This document shows, piece after piece, positions 36,102 through 45,790 of a stretch of 64,000 nucleotides of DNA. Source of the DNA: Paenibacillus sp. Soil750 (lineage in GTDB: Bacteria > Bacillota > Bacilli > Paenibacillales > NBRC-103111); contig NZ_LMSD01000009.1 of assembly GCF_001428045.1 (NCBI RefSeq), forward strand, positions 62,001-126,000, read 5' to 3'. The notes below the pieces were generated by a model. That model did not search any database. It saw nothing but the letters and a program-made list of their open reading frames with translations, and was not told the DNA's origin. How positions within the stretch are numbered: the stretch's first letter is position 1; each line of letters opens with the position of its first letter. Position numbers and translations under genes: made by a program.

Positions 36102-37436
36102 ATGAAAAAAGTCATGTTTACAGTAATCTCAGCCGCACTACTACTTGCAGGTTGCGGAACAAGTGGTTCTAGCGGATCAACAAGTACACCGAGCACAGGC
36201 ACAAGCCCAGCAGCAAGTTCAGCACCAACGACGGGTGCCAAAGCAGATCCAGTTACTTTGCGCGTTTCTTGGTGGGGCGGACAAGCACGCCATGACTATA
36301 CATTGAAAGTAATTGAATTGTATCAGCAAAAGCATCCGAATGTGAAAATCGAATCGGAGTATGCCGCATTCGACGACTATTGGAAGAAGCTTGCACCACA
36401 AGCTGCAGCTAACGGATTGCCAGATGTCTTTCAAATGGACGTTTCCTACCTTACACAATATGGCACTAGAGGGCAATTGGAAGATTTGACACCATTTACA
36501 ACAAGCGGTGTGCTGAATGTGAAAGACATTGCAGAAAACAGTATTTCCGGTGGTAAAATTGACGGTAAACTGGTTGCTATGAACGCAGGATCCAATGCCC
36601 TAGGCGGTACGTTCGATCCGCAAATGTTGAAAGACAATGGGATTACGATTAAGGAAGATTTGACATTTGGTGACTTGGATGCAATCGGCGCGACGCTGAA
36701 AGCCAAAGGTAAGCTGCTCGCCGGTGATCTTCGTCATGATGTGTACTTCCCGTTCTATCTGAGAAGCGTTGGTCAAAAGCTATACGCGGCAGATGGCGCA
36801 AGTCTTGGCTATTCCGATGATAAAGCTTTTGTTGACTACTACACGATGTACAAAAAATGGTATGACTCCGGTTACTTGCTGCCGCTAGATAAGTTAGCGC
36901 AGAAAAAAGGAACGGCGGAAGACGATGAAATGGTACTAGGCAATGCGGCTGCAACATTCGCTTGGTCTAACCAGTTTATTGGCTTCAATACAGCTGCGAA
37001 GCGTTCGCTGGATATCATGAAAACACCAAGCTGGGGTCAAAACAAAGCATTATTCTTGAAACCAAGTATGTTCTGGTCTGTGTCCAAAAGCTCTAAGAAT
37101 AAAGAAGAAGCAGCCAAATTCGTTGACTTCTTGATCAATGATATCGATGCGAACAAAATCATCATGGGCGAGCGTGGTGTACCGGTTTCCTCCAAAGTTA
37201 AAGAAGCTTTGATGCCGCTATTGACGCCGGAACAAAAGAAAGTATTTGAGTACGTAGCTTGGGCAGAGAAAAACGCTTCTCCAATGGATCCGCCAAGCCC
37301 AATTGGCTCCGTTGAAGTAGAAAAATTGCTTAAAGATACGGCTGAACAAATCATGTACAAAAAGTTAACAGTTGAAGAAGGCGCAGCGAAATTCCGTAAG
37401 GACGCGAACGCAATCTTGGCTAAAAACAAAAAATAA
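36102..37436 (+). CDS. Carbohydrate ABC transporter binding lipoprotein
   Basis: Family 1 solute-binding lipoprotein (UgpB/MalE-like), 444 residues. The lipobox is LLAGC (Cys18) and a Ser/Thr/Gly/Pro-rich linker follows. The mature part starts VTLRVSWWGGQARHDYTLKVIELYQQKHPNVKIE, the usual opening for sugar-binding proteins of this group. GGGGAGGAAA precedes the ATG. It should deliver an oligosaccharide, probably derived from rhamnogalacturonan given the GH105 gene downstream, to the permeases at 37734-39480. Confidence 0.88.
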   Translation: MKKVMFTVISAALLLAGCGTSGSSGSTSTPSTGTSPAASSAPTTGAKADPVTLRVSWWGGQARHDYTLKVIELYQQKHPNVKIESEYAAFDDYWKKLAPQAAANGLPDVFQMDVSYLTQYGTRGQLEDLTPFTTSGVLNVKDIAENSISGGKIDGKLVAMNAGSNALGGTFDPQMLKDNGITIKEDLTFGDLDAIGATLKAKGKLLAGDLRHDVYFPFYLRSVGQKLYAADGASLGYSDDKAFVDYYTMYKKWYDSGYLLPLDKLAQKKGTAEDDEMVLGNAAATFAWSNQFIGFNTAAKRSLDIMKTPSWGQNKALFLKPSMFWSVSKSSKNKEEAAKFVDFLINDIDANKIIMGERGVPVSSKVKEALMPLLTPEQKKVFEYVAWAEKNASPMDPPSPIGSVEVEKLLKDTAEQIMYKKLTVEEGAAKFRKDANAILAKNKK

Positions 37437-37446
37437 GCTTGGACTG

Positions 37447-37480
37447 AAGCCTCCGCATGATTATCGTGCGGAGGCTTTTT
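37447..37480 (+). terminator. Terminator between binding protein and permeases
   Basis: A perfect AAGCCTCCGCA/TGCGGAGGCTT stem is followed by TTTTT. Confidence 0.9.
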
Positions 37481-37733
37481 CATCGTTCAGTCGAGATCGT
37501 CAGCTTTAGTGATCAATCGAAAGTAGAAGCCTACGTAACACCCGAGCCTGCCGCGCCCCACGATAGAAATGACCTTCCAATAGGACCATGAAACCGCTAT
37601 TATCACTCTGTTATTTATACAAACAGAACGGTTTTTTGCCTTCTGGCAGCGAATCAACTCTTTTATAATAAAGGTAGAGAAGAGAGGAAGCGAGGCTTCC
37701 GCTTCATAAATCAAGGTTAGGGGTTGATCACCA
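37481..37733. promoter_or_regulatory. Intergenic region with permease promoter
   Basis: A TATAAT box at 37664-37669 precedes the permease genes without a good -35 hexamer, again pointing to an activated promoter. Just upstream, at 37590-37635, TCTGTT/AACAGA nested within AAACCG/CGGTTT forms a hairpin of unknown role. Because a terminator ends the previous gene, the permeases have their own promoter. Confidence 0.45.
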
Positions 37734-38636
37734 ATGAACAAGCTGCGTTATAACGATAACCTGGTGGGGTACATATTTGCTTCCCCTTTCATTCTGGGGT
37801 TTCTCATCTTCACACTGTATCCGATCATTTCATCACTTTTTTATTCGTTTACGGATTACAACTTGTTTGATGCACCGAATTTTATCGGTTTTGACAACTA
37901 TGAAAAAATGTTTACCGCGGACGATAAGTATTGGAAATCCGTCAGTGTAACTTTTACGTACGTGTTCGCCAGTGTACCACTTCGACTCGCATTCGCTTTG
38001 ATGGTAGCGGTACTACTTAATAAAGCTGTCTCAGGTATCGGCGTATACCGCTCCTCGTTTTACTTGCCTTCCTTAATCGGGGGCAGCGTGGCTGTTTCCA
38101 TCATGTGGACGCAAGTGTTCGGAGATAAAGGCTTGGTCAATTCCGCACTAGGTGTTATTGGGATCCACACAGATACGTCCTGGATCGGGAACCCGTCGAC
38201 GGCGCTATGGACACTGATTGCTTTGTCCGTCTGGCAGTTCGGTTCTTCCATGCTCATCTTCCTTGCCGGTCTCAAAAACATTCCAGCTTCTTATTATGAA
38301 GCGGCGAGTGTAGACGGCGCGAATAAAATTCGCCAGTTCTTCAAGATTACACTTCCGTTGCTTAGCCCAATTATCCTGTTTAATCTAATTATGCAAACCA
38401 TCTCTGCGTTCATGACCTTTACGCCAGCCTATATCATCTCACGCGGCGAAGGTGGACCGCTAGACAATACATTACTTTATTCTTTGTATTTGTATCGCAG
38501 AGCATTCCAATTCTACGAAATGGGTTATGCTTCCGCAATGGCGTGGGTCATGCTCATACTTGTCGGTATCATAGCACTCGTTATTTTCCAAACTTCGAAA
38601 TACTGGGTTTACTACGAAAACAAAGGAGAGAAATAA
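37734..38636 (+). CDS. ABC sugar permease (MalF/UgpA type)
   Basis: Permease of 300 residues with six predicted helices. It has the family start [27 protein letters not shown] and the coupling motif [22 protein letters not shown]. Only one base separates its stop from the next permease start. It is the likely partner of the binding protein at 36102. Confidence 0.88.
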   Translation: MNKLRYNDNLVGYIFASPFILGFLIFTLYPIISSLFYSFTDYNLFDAPNFIGFDNYEKMFTADDKYWKSVSVTFTYVFASVPLRLAFALMVAVLLNKAVSGIGVYRSSFYLPSLIGGSVAVSIMWTQVFGDKGLVNSALGVIGIHTDTSWIGNPSTALWTLIALSVWQFGSSMLIFLAGLKNIPASYYEAASVDGANKIRQFFKITLPLLSPIILFNLIMQTISAFMTFTPAYIISRGEGGPLDNTLLYSLYLYRRAFQFYEMGYASAMAWVMLILVGIIALVIFQTSKYWVYYENKGEK

Positions 38637-38637
38637 C

Positions 38638-39480
38638 ATGGCACATTCGAATAACTACAAACGCGTTGGCTATCATCTCCTTTTAGTCCTATGCTCGCTT
38701 GTGATGATGTACCCTATCATTTGGTTGCTTGCTAGCTCGCTGAAGCCAAACAGTGAAATTTTCTCAACTGCATACAGCTTGATTCCGAGCAAGATTGCTT
38801 GGGAGAACTTTCAAACAGGCTGGAGAGGCTTCGCAGGTAATTCATTCGGTCGCTTTTTCATGAACTCGTTCTATATCGTGATCCTGTCTACGATCGGCGC
38901 GGTGGTCAGTTCAGCCCTCGTTGCTTATGCGTTTGGCCGTATCCCATTTTTCGGAAGAAACTTCTGGTTCGGTTGTATGATGCTTACTATGATGCTGCCG
39001 CACGATGTTACAATTATTCCGCAATACGTATTGTTTGCGAAGTTAGAATGGATTGGATCCTTTAAGCCGATCATCATGCCGCAGTTCTTCGCAATTCCAT
39101 TCTTTATCTTCCTGATTATGCAGTTCATTCGGACAATTCCCATTGAGCTTGATGAAGCGGCTAAAATGGACGGTTGCAGCAAATACAGCATCTTTTTCCG
39201 GATTTTGGTTCCACTTATCGTTCCGGCGCTCATTACATCAACGATCTTCTCCTTCTACTGGCGCTGGGAAGATTTCATAAACCCGCTGCTTTACTTAAAT
39301 AAGCCGAGTATGTACCCTGTGTCTCTGGCCTTGAAACTTTTCTTAGATGGAGAGTCAGTGAATAACTGGGGGGGCATGTTCGCAATGGCATCCGCATCAC
39401 TGGTACCGATTGTTGTCGTGTTCTTCATTTTCCAACGGTACATTGTTGAAGGAATTAGCACAAGCGGCTTGAAAGGATAG
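38638..39480 (+). CDS. ABC sugar permease (MalG/UgpE type)
   Basis: Second permease, 280 residues, six helices, with a coupling motif ([21 protein letters not shown]) and the typical end [31 protein letters not shown] precedes the ATG. A GH105 hydrolase gene follows in the same transcription unit. Confidence 0.88.
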   Translation: MAHSNNYKRVGYHLLLVLCSLVMMYPIIWLLASSLKPNSEIFSTAYSLIPSKIAWENFQTGWRGFAGNSFGRFFMNSFYIVILSTIGAVVSSALVAYAFGRIPFFGRNFWFGCMMLTMMLPHDVTIIPQYVLFAKLEWIGSFKPIIMPQFFAIPFFIFLIMQFIRTIPIELDEAAKMDGCSKYSIFFRILVPLIVPALITSTIFSFYWRWEDFINPLLYLNKPSMYPVSLALKLFLDGESVNNWGGMFAMASASLVPIVVVFFIFQRYIVEGISTSGLKG

Positions 39481-39504
39481 AGGATGAGAGGAGAACTTAT
39501 AGAC

Positions 39505-40548
39505 ATGCCGAAATTAGTATTTGAGGAAAATGATATCATTTCAGCCATCGATCGTGTGGTAGATCGCACGTTTCGAATGGACTTCGGATGGGATTGGCCA
39601 GGTGGTGTCGCATTTTATGGGGTTTGTGAAGCCTATGCGGCAACAGGGAATGAATCGTATCTAACTAGGCTGAAGGCTTGGGTGGATGAAAATATGGAGG
39701 ATGGCTTGCCGAAGCTTTCGGTCAATGCGGTGTCCATCGGGCATTCCCTTCTTACCCTATATGACGTGACAAAGGAAGAAAAATATTTAGACACTGTGAA
39801 GGAAATGGCGGAATTCCTAGCGACACAAGCGGAGCGGTTTGGGGACGACATTCTCCAGCATACGGTTAATTCCGAAACGTATAACTTTCCAGAACAAGCT
39901 TGGGTTGATACGATGTTTATGGCTGGTTACTTCCTACTTCGTGTTGGAACATTGCTGAATAATGATGACTATTTCGAGCTTGGCTTGAAGCAATATCATG
40001 GACATGAGAACGTCCTGCAAGATGCGAAAACCAACCTGTACTACCATGGATGGGACAATATCGCTCAAAATAATATGTCCGCTATGTTCTGGGCACGCGG
40101 GAACTCCTGGGCTGCTCTCACGATGGCGCGCGCACTTCATCTCGTAGAAGTTACGCATCCTTCGTTCATGATTATTGATGGTTCATTGCGTGATCAACTA
40201 AGCGCACTTGTTCGATTGCAAGATGAGTCAGGTCTGTGGCACACTATTCTTGATGATCCAACAGCTCCGCTGGAAACTTCCGGATCAGCCGGTATTGCCA
40301 CTGCTTTACTTACGCGAGGCAGACTGTATAACAAATATACACAGAAGTCGATCGACGGCATTTTAGCGCGAATTACCGAGGAAGGCACAGTAACTGGTGT
40401 TTCCGCGGGAACGGCTGTCATGAAAAATGCAGAAGGATACAAAGGCGTGCCAGACAAACGCATTCAAGGTTGGGGGCAAGGGTTAACCTTGACGTTCCTG
40501 GCTGAGGTACTGAATTCGAAGAAAAATAGTTTTGGGAACGGTTGTTAG
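39505..40548 (+). CDS. GH105 unsaturated rhamnogalacturonyl hydrolase
   Basis: Cytoplasmic hydrolase of the YteR/YesR family (347 residues). It removes the unsaturated galacturonyl residue from the non-reducing end of rhamnogalacturonan-I disaccharides produced by lyases. The alpha/alpha-barrel motifs visible are RMDFGWDWPGGVAFYGVCEAY, EQAWVDTMFMAGYFLLRVG (with the catalytic Asp of the family) and FWARGNSWAALTMARAL. C-terminal SGSAGIATALLTRG and GWGQGLTLTFL complete it. The start at 39505, about ten bases after GAGGAGA, matches the usual length. An ATG at 39484 after AAAGGA is also possible. Imported RG fragments from the upstream permeases are the expected substrate. Confidence 0.88.
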   Translation: MPKLVFEENDIISAIDRVVDRTFRMDFGWDWPGGVAFYGVCEAYAATGNESYLTRLKAWVDENMEDGLPKLSVNAVSIGHSLLTLYDVTKEEKYLDTVKEMAEFLATQAERFGDDILQHTVNSETYNFPEQAWVDTMFMAGYFLLRVGTLLNNDDYFELGLKQYHGHENVLQDAKTNLYYHGWDNIAQNNMSAMFWARGNSWAALTMARALHLVEVTHPSFMIIDGSLRDQLSALVRLQDESGLWHTILDDPTAPLETSGSAGIATALLTRGRLYNKYTQKSIDGILARITEEGTVTGVSAGTAVMKNAEGYKGVPDKRIQGWGQGLTLTFLAEVLNSKKNSFGNGC

Positions 40549-40570
40549 AGAGTAAAAATTAAGTTTAAAT

Positions 40571-40700
40571 GGAAAACCTCCAGTTAATTTCGGTCATTCT
40601 CTGCGAAACGCACAGAAACGCCAAGATTAACTGGAGGTTTTCCTGTTATTTCCATGAAATGGCGAAAAGACGAAGAAATAGATGGAGGATTTCCATCTAT
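40571..40700. repeat. Palindromic intergenic repeat, copy 3
   Basis: An exact 18-base inverted repeat (GGAAAACCTCCAGTTAAT at 40571-40588 and its complement at 40626-40643) is followed by a smaller hairpin ATAGATGGA/TCCATCTAT at 40678-40700. Both use the same words as the repeats at 8088 and 23134. Lying between convergent genes, it may also stop transcription. Confidence 0.7.
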
Positions 40701-40740
40701 TTCTCATATATCAGTTAGTTTGTATGATGAAACCAATCAT

Positions 40741-41499
40741 CTACTTCTTACGCCCATACTGTTTTCCAATGTCCACCATGCGCCGATACAGCTTACGATT
40801 AGACATGTTCTTCAATGGATAGAACTGAGGTCGCGTATTCACTTCTAGAATCCACGGTCTTCCTTTGGAATCAATCGCGACATCGAGACCCAGTTCTCGG
40901 AATCCTCGATTATGATCATCAAAAGTATTCCCGACCGACACGCCTAACTGCTTCAATTGCGCTTCCCGTTCTTGAGTATCAGGTGTGGAATAGCCTGCTC
41001 CGAGCATGGTGGGTTTGAAATAACCGATAGATCCGCCTTGATTATAATTCGTAGCTACTTTTCCTTGTCTGCCGATTTTGGCGAAGAGGCCAGTGCTCAC
41101 CCATTCACCTTGATTCGTTTTCTGCACCATGACGCGAATATCGAAAGGTCGGCCTTTCGTATGGGCGAGCTTAATCCCTTTCTGGAGTAAATAGGAACGC
41201 TTACCCGCATGTTTGGACAATTTGCTATGCAATTCATTCAGCGTGGTATAGAAGTTTTTTGTACGATTCAATTGAGTTTGGAAGCCTGTTGTCTTCCGTT
41301 TGATACGGATAATATTGGAACCACCGGAACCATCTGTAGGTTTGAAAAAGACTGTTTTATAATCATCCAACATCCTATTCAAATTATTTTTCGTAAAAAG
41401 CAACGTTCGAGGGACATAGTGACGTAATTGAGGTTGTTGAAGCAACCATTTGGTTTTACGCCATTTGCTCTTGATTGAACTGCTTTTATACGTGGGCAT
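40741..41499 (-). CDS. YheC/YheD-family ATP-grasp protein
   Basis: An ATP-grasp-fold protein of 252 residues related to the endospore coat-associated proteins YheC/YheD. Family segments are KWLLQQPQLRHYVPRTLLF, FFKPTDGSGGSNIIRI (nucleotide-binding loop), YLLQKGIKLAHTKGRPFDIRVMVQK, WVSTGLFAKIG and ELGLDVAIDSKGRPWILEVNTRPQFYPL (metal-binding strand). It lacks the longer N-terminal part of many relatives. The reaction is unknown. It stands alone on the minus strand and is unrelated in function to the sugar genes around it. Confidence 0.85.
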   Translation of the reverse strand: MPTYKSSSIKSKWRKTKWLLQQPQLRHYVPRTLLFTKNNLNRMLDDYKTVFFKPTDGSGGSNIIRIKRKTTGFQTQLNRTKNFYTTLNELHSKLSKHAGKRSYLLQKGIKLAHTKGRPFDIRVMVQKTNQGEWVSTGLFAKIGRQGKVATNYNQGGSIGYFKPTMLGAGYSTPDTQEREAQLKQLGVSVGNTFDDHNRGFRELGLDVAIDSKGRPWILEVNTRPQFYPLKNMSNRKLYRRMVDIGKQYGRKK

Positions 41500-41608
41500 A
41501 GGGAGTACACCTCTTTTAGACAGCGTATGTGAGGTGCACGCTGCTTGTCAGTGCTTATACCCATGGACCCATCAAATTTGCATAAACATAACCTCTGAAG
41601 TGCCTTTG

Positions 41609-43606
41609 TTACCTAGCTGTGAATTGAATTAGTTTGTGTTCATACCGGCCAAGTGTTAGCTGCCCCTTGCGGTAGACGGTTCCCGTGATCGGGTCGACGC
41701 CATCACGTGGGAGAGTCACGCTGCCGCCTGCACCGTCCATGTTAACCACGACCCAGACTTCGCGACCATCGCCATGTCGCGGAGCAACAATCGTACCTGC
41801 TGTTACATCGGTACGTAGTGTTACACCAGCATCATCCGCATACCGCAGGATGAGCTTGTTCAACAATTGCTCACCTTCCTCGCCGGTCGGCATAGAGCCA
41901 AGCATGACGATCTTACCTTTGCCATAGGTGCGCTCGGTAATGAAGGCCAGCCCCGGTGTCAGCCCCGATTCGACGGTTCCAACGGCGACAGCTTCCTTCG
42001 GTTCAAAGACGGAGCTCCAAAGTGATAGCGGGGCAGCGACACCAAAGGCGCTGCCGATGGATCCGCTGCCGTCCATAGGGAAGGTGTAGACTGTTTCCAC
42101 ACCTGCTAGGTGCTCCAATTCACCGAGGGCAGCATTTGTGTGCATCGTGTGTTCTTCGGTGCGTCCGCCGGAGAGAGGGCCGACTACCCATACACCGCCT
42201 TCCGCAACGAATGCAGAAGCACGCTTCATCAGATCTGATGAGATATAAGGGAGGAATGGCGTAAACAGCAGCTTGTACCCGGTCAGCTCGGCACCTTCTG
42301 GCACGATATCCCTGTGAAGTCCAAGATGGAGTATCCGTTCGTAGAAACTGGTTACAAGTCCGCGATGATTCAGTTTTTGATGCGGTTCTGTTTTCAGAAA
42401 CGCTTTGGAGCGATCCGAATACGTCATCGCAACTTCAGCTTGAGTAGGTCGAGTCGCTACGATTGTGGCTTCAATTTCTTTTCTAGCCTGCTCGACTTCT
42501 AATACGTTAGGGAAGCCAACCGTAGGTTTGCCCCAAGTGCTGATAACAGAGCCGTGTGGCTGCTCGCAGCCTGCTCGCTGCTGTCTCCAGAGCCAATAAC
42601 AGAAGGCTTCTGCTCCAAGTGCATAAGCAGCAACAGCTTCAGCTTTGAGATAGCCGTTAGGATGCGGCTTTGCGTAGCTTGCAAGGGAGGCCGCATGGGA
42701 GGGACTCGTTTCCATGATCCAGTAATCTCGACCGCGCTTAAAGTTCCGCCACAAGTCGTTATTTAATAAGTAGTTCGCTGGATGATCGTAGGTTGCATAC
42801 GTATCGAACGACGCAAAATCCAATTCGCGGAATAAACGCTCATTATCTACACTGAAAGCGACGCTGCTATTATGCGTGATCGGCGCGTCCGAGAATTGGC
42901 GGATCATCGCCGCTTGTTCATCTGAGAACTCCGCAATCTTCTCCATTGAAAATAGCTGGTACATCGTACTGAGAGAAGAGTTATGCAAGAACGGCACAGG
43001 ACCAGGTTGCGGTACTTGCTCGAAGCTATGATAGTATTCGCTCCAAATTTGTGTGCCCCACGCTTCATTCAATTTCTCAACAGTTTCGTAACGTGCTTCA
43101 AGCCATTCATGCCATTGTACAAGACAGGTTCCACACATACATTCGGATACATGCGCTTTGAATTCATTATCAATCTGCCAACCGATCAGACCTGGCAAGC
43201 GTCCAATAGCCCTTGCAATATGCTCGGTGATAATGGCGGCTTTTTCACGAAAATAAGGATGATTCGTACAAGCATGCTGACGCGACCCATGTCCCATAAC
43301 TTGCAGCTGCTCATTCACATACATCCGTTCCGGATGACCGTGCGTGAACCAAATTGGCGGAGTCGGAGTCGGTGTACACATCACAGTATCTATCCCATTT
43401 TGATGGAGGAGGTTAACCATTTGCACAAAAAATCCAAGGTCAATATGCCCCTCCGTTGGCTCCATATTAGACCAGGCGAATTCGCCGATTCGCACGACAT
43501 TCATACCTGCTTGCTTCATAAGAACGATATCTTGTTCAATGACCGATTGATCCCAAAGTTCAGGATACCAGGCAGCACCATGATATAGCTTTTTACCCAT
43601 TACCAT
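41609..43606 (-). CDS. GH42 beta-galactosidase
   Basis: Cytoplasmic beta-galactosidase of family 42, about 665 residues, with the three expected parts: TIM barrel, trimerisation domain and small C-terminal beta domain. The acid/base Glu is in GLIGWQIDNEF (near residue 150) and the nucleophile Glu in YWIMETSP (near residue 300). The metal-site cysteines appear as HACTN and CMCGTC. AAAAGGAT lies about seven bases before the ATG at 43606; other close ATGs are at 43609 and 43600. It probably trims galactan side chains of RG-I and diverges from the importer at 43854. Confidence 0.9.
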   Translation of the reverse strand: MVMGKKLYHGAAWYPELWDQSVIEQDIVLMKQAGMNVVRIGEFAWSNMEPTEGHIDLGFFVQMVNLLHQNGIDTVMCTPTPTPPIWFTHGHPERMYVNEQLQVMGHGSRQHACTNHPYFREKAAIITEHIARAIGRLPGLIGWQIDNEFKAHVSECMCGTCLVQWHEWLEARYETVEKLNEAWGTQIWSEYYHSFEQVPQPGPVPFLHNSSLSTMYQLFSMEKIAEFSDEQAAMIRQFSDAPITHNSSVAFSVDNERLFRELDFASFDTYATYDHPANYLLNNDLWRNFKRGRDYWIMETSPSHAASLASYAKPHPNGYLKAEAVAAYALGAEAFCYWLWRQQRAGCEQPHGSVISTWGKPTVGFPNVLEVEQARKEIEATIVATRPTQAEVAMTYSDRSKAFLKTEPHQKLNHRGLVTSFYERILHLGLHRDIVPEGAELTGYKLLFTPFLPYISSDLMKRASAFVAEGGVWVVGPLSGGRTEEHTMHTNAALGELEHLAGVETVYTFPMDGSGSIGSAFGVAAPLSLWSSVFEPKEAVAVGTVESGLTPGLAFITERTYGKGKIVMLGSMPTGEEGEQLLNKLILRYADDAGVTLRTDVTAGTIVAPRHGDGREVWVVVNMDGAGGSVTLPRDGVDPITGTVYRKGQLTLGRYEHKLIQFTAR

Positions 43607-43763
43607 CATCCATCCTTTTCATCAGAAAGTTAGTTTCTACTATAAGTGCTATTTTACTCAGGGGCAATAACACATTCTTGCTGGGTAAATTAGGAAGTTT
43701 CAACTGTTTTGACGGGTTTGCACTTTCTTGATACAACACGAATTTAATCATTTGGAAGGGCTT

Positions 43764-43806
43764 ACAAGAATGTCTGATAGGCGGTAAATCACAGGAGATG
43801 CATAAT
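43764..43806 (+). promoter_or_regulatory. Activator site plus -10 box (copy D of shared motif)
   Basis: ACAAGAATGTCTGA at 43764-43777 is followed 23 bases later by CATAAT at 43801-43806. It matches copies A-C in core (CAAkAATGTC) and spacing, and lies directly before the permease operon at 43854. Confidence 0.58.
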
Positions 43807-43853
43807 AGGGCTACAAACGCTCACAAGGCGATCATGACATGGAGGTGAAAAGG

Positions 43854-44825
43854 ATGAAGCAGGCAGCTGCTCCTAGCAACAGAAAGCTGGTTCAGGTGAG
43901 CGAGGCGAAAGGGCTTCGCAGATCACAGGTCTGGGCAAGGTTGCGCAAGGATAAATGGATCTACGCATTGCTAACACCAGGCTTATTGTATTTCATTATT
44001 TTTAAATATGTACCCATGTGGGGTGTGCTGCTTGCCTTTAAGAATTATCAGCCTTTTCTAGGCTTTTGGAAAAGTGACTGGGTTGGTTTGGAGCATTTTC
44101 GTGTGTTTTTTCAAAATCCAGAGTTTGTTATGCTCCTCCGCAATACGCTGTTGCTTTCGTTATATAATTTGGTGTTTTACTTTCCGGCACCGATTGTGCT
44201 TGCACTCCTATTAAATGAAATCAAAGTCAATATGTACAAACGAACTATTCAGACATTAATTTATGTGCCGCATTTCATATCATTAGTCATCGTGGCCAGC
44301 TTAACTTATGTTTTCCTGACGACACAAGACGGATTGGTTAATGAGCTATTGCAGAAATATGTGGGGCACAAAATTGACTTTTTAGCTAGTCCAGAATGGT
44401 TCCGGCCGATGATTATTATGCAAACGATTTGGAAGGAATGCGGGTTTGGCACGATTATCTTCCTTGCAGCGCTTGCGGGAGTCGATGTGGAACAATACGA
44501 AGCATCCATCGTGGATGGCGCTAACCGCTGGAGACAGCTGTGGCATATTACACTACCGTCGATTCGTAGTACGATCGTCATTCTCCTCATTTTGCGTATG
44601 GGGGATGTGTTGGACAATGGATTTGAACAAATTTTCCTCATGCTGAATCCATTGAACAGGGAAGTAGCTGAAGTATTTGATACCTACGTCTATATGATGG
44701 GGATTACGCAAGGGGCATTTAGTTATAGTACAGCTGTTGGATTGTTTAAAGCGGTTATTGGCGTTATCTTGGTACTCGGTGCGAACTGGACAGCGAAGAG
44801 GTTCGGACAATCCGGCATTTATTAA
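43854..44825 (+). CDS. ABC sugar permease, LplB type
   Basis: Permease of about 323 residues with an N-terminal basic extension, six predicted helices (from YALLTPGLLYFIIFKYVPMWG) and the coupling motif YEASIVDGANRWRQLWHITLP. ATG 43854 is chosen because GGAGGTG lies seven bases upstream; the ATG at 43839 overlaps that site. It resembles B. subtilis LplB-type permeases linked to rhamnogalacturonan import. It forms an operon with the permease and binding protein that follow. Confidence 0.88.
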   Translation: MKQAAAPSNRKLVQVSEAKGLRRSQVWARLRKDKWIYALLTPGLLYFIIFKYVPMWGVLLAFKNYQPFLGFWKSDWVGLEHFRVFFQNPEFVMLLRNTLLLSLYNLVFYFPAPIVLALLLNEIKVNMYKRTIQTLIYVPHFISLVIVASLTYVFLTTQDGLVNELLQKYVGHKIDFLASPEWFRPMIIMQTIWKECGFGTIIFLAALAGVDVEQYEASIVDGANRWRQLWHITLPSIRSTIVILLILRMGDVLDNGFEQIFLMLNPLNREVAEVFDTYVYMMGITQGAFSYSTAVGLFKAVIGVILVLGANWTAKRFGQSGIY

Positions 44826-44858
44826 TACGAATATGATAGGTAAAGGAGGAGAGGGGTT

Positions 44859-45743
44859 TTGGCAAAGCAATATAAGAGCGTTCCCGGAACCATCTTCGAT
44901 GTAACGAATTATGTTGTACTTGGCGTTATAGGGATCGTTGCCATTCTACCATTTCTATATGTCATAGCAGGGTCGTTCGCTTCGGATGCAGAACTGACAC
45001 AACGTTCCGTGTTCCTCATACCAGAGACGTTTACCTTAGCAGCTTATCGCTTTATTTTCTCAACGGATACGATTTTGAAAAGTATTGGGGTATCGCTGTA
45101 CGTGATGGTTCTTGGTACCTTTGTGAACTTGTTCTTCACCGTTACGATGGCGTATGCCTTATCGAAGCGTGGGCTAATGGGACGAAATACCGTGCTGAAT
45201 CTGATTATTTTCTCCATGCTGTTTGGTGGAGGCTTAATTCCGACCTTCTTGGTTGTACGTGAATTGCACATGTTGGACACCTACTGGGCCTTAATGATTC
45301 CAGGAGCGATTAGTGCTTTTAACTTGATTATTGTCAAAAATTTCTTCCAAGAGATCCCTCCCGAATTGGAGGAAGCCGCGAAGATTGATGGCTGCACAGA
45401 GCTTGGCCTTTTGTGGCGGATCGTGCTGCCCCTATCAATGCCCGTATTGGCCACATTCACCTTATTTTATGCGGTAGGTCATTGGAACAACTTCTTCTCA
45501 GCTTTACTTTACATCAACGATCCCGCCAAATGGCCGCTGCAAGTTATGCTCAGACAGATTGTTTTACTGTCTCAGGCTGCAGCTGGTGATATCAATGCCA
45601 TGGATCCGAATTTCGTGAAACCGCCTGAGCAATCCATCAAGATGGCTGTTATCGTCGTAGGCACCATTCCAATTTTACTTGTCTATCCGTTCCTGCAAAA
45701 ACATTTTGCCAAAGGGGTCTTGATCGGCTCGGTCAAGGGGTAA
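44859..45743 (+). CDS. ABC sugar permease, YtcP type
   Basis: Second permease, 294 residues, beginning at a TTG (44859) nine bases after AAAGGAGG. It has six helices, the coupling motif LEEAAKIDGCTELGLLWRIVLP and the C-terminal KHFAKGVLIGSVKG typical of YtcP-type subunits. It partners with the product of 43854-44825. Confidence 0.88.
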   Translation: MAKQYKSVPGTIFDVTNYVVLGVIGIVAILPFLYVIAGSFASDAELTQRSVFLIPETFTLAAYRFIFSTDTILKSIGVSLYVMVLGTFVNLFFTVTMAYALSKRGLMGRNTVLNLIIFSMLFGGGLIPTFLVVRELHMLDTYWALMIPGAISAFNLIIVKNFFQEIPPELEEAAKIDGCTELGLLWRIVLPLSMPVLATFTLFYAVGHWNNFFSALLYINDPAKWPLQVMLRQIVLLSQAAAGDINAMDPNFVKPPEQSIKMAVIVVGTIPILLVYPFLQKHFAKGVLIGSVKG

Positions 45744-45790
45744 CGGATTACGATAGAGGCAAGTCCATAACTTAGAGGAGGCATGTTTAG

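Noticed and set aside
42983..43588. 201-codon frame opposite the GH42 gene
   Set aside because: It is antisense to the catalytic core of a well supported galactosidase and has no ribosome site.
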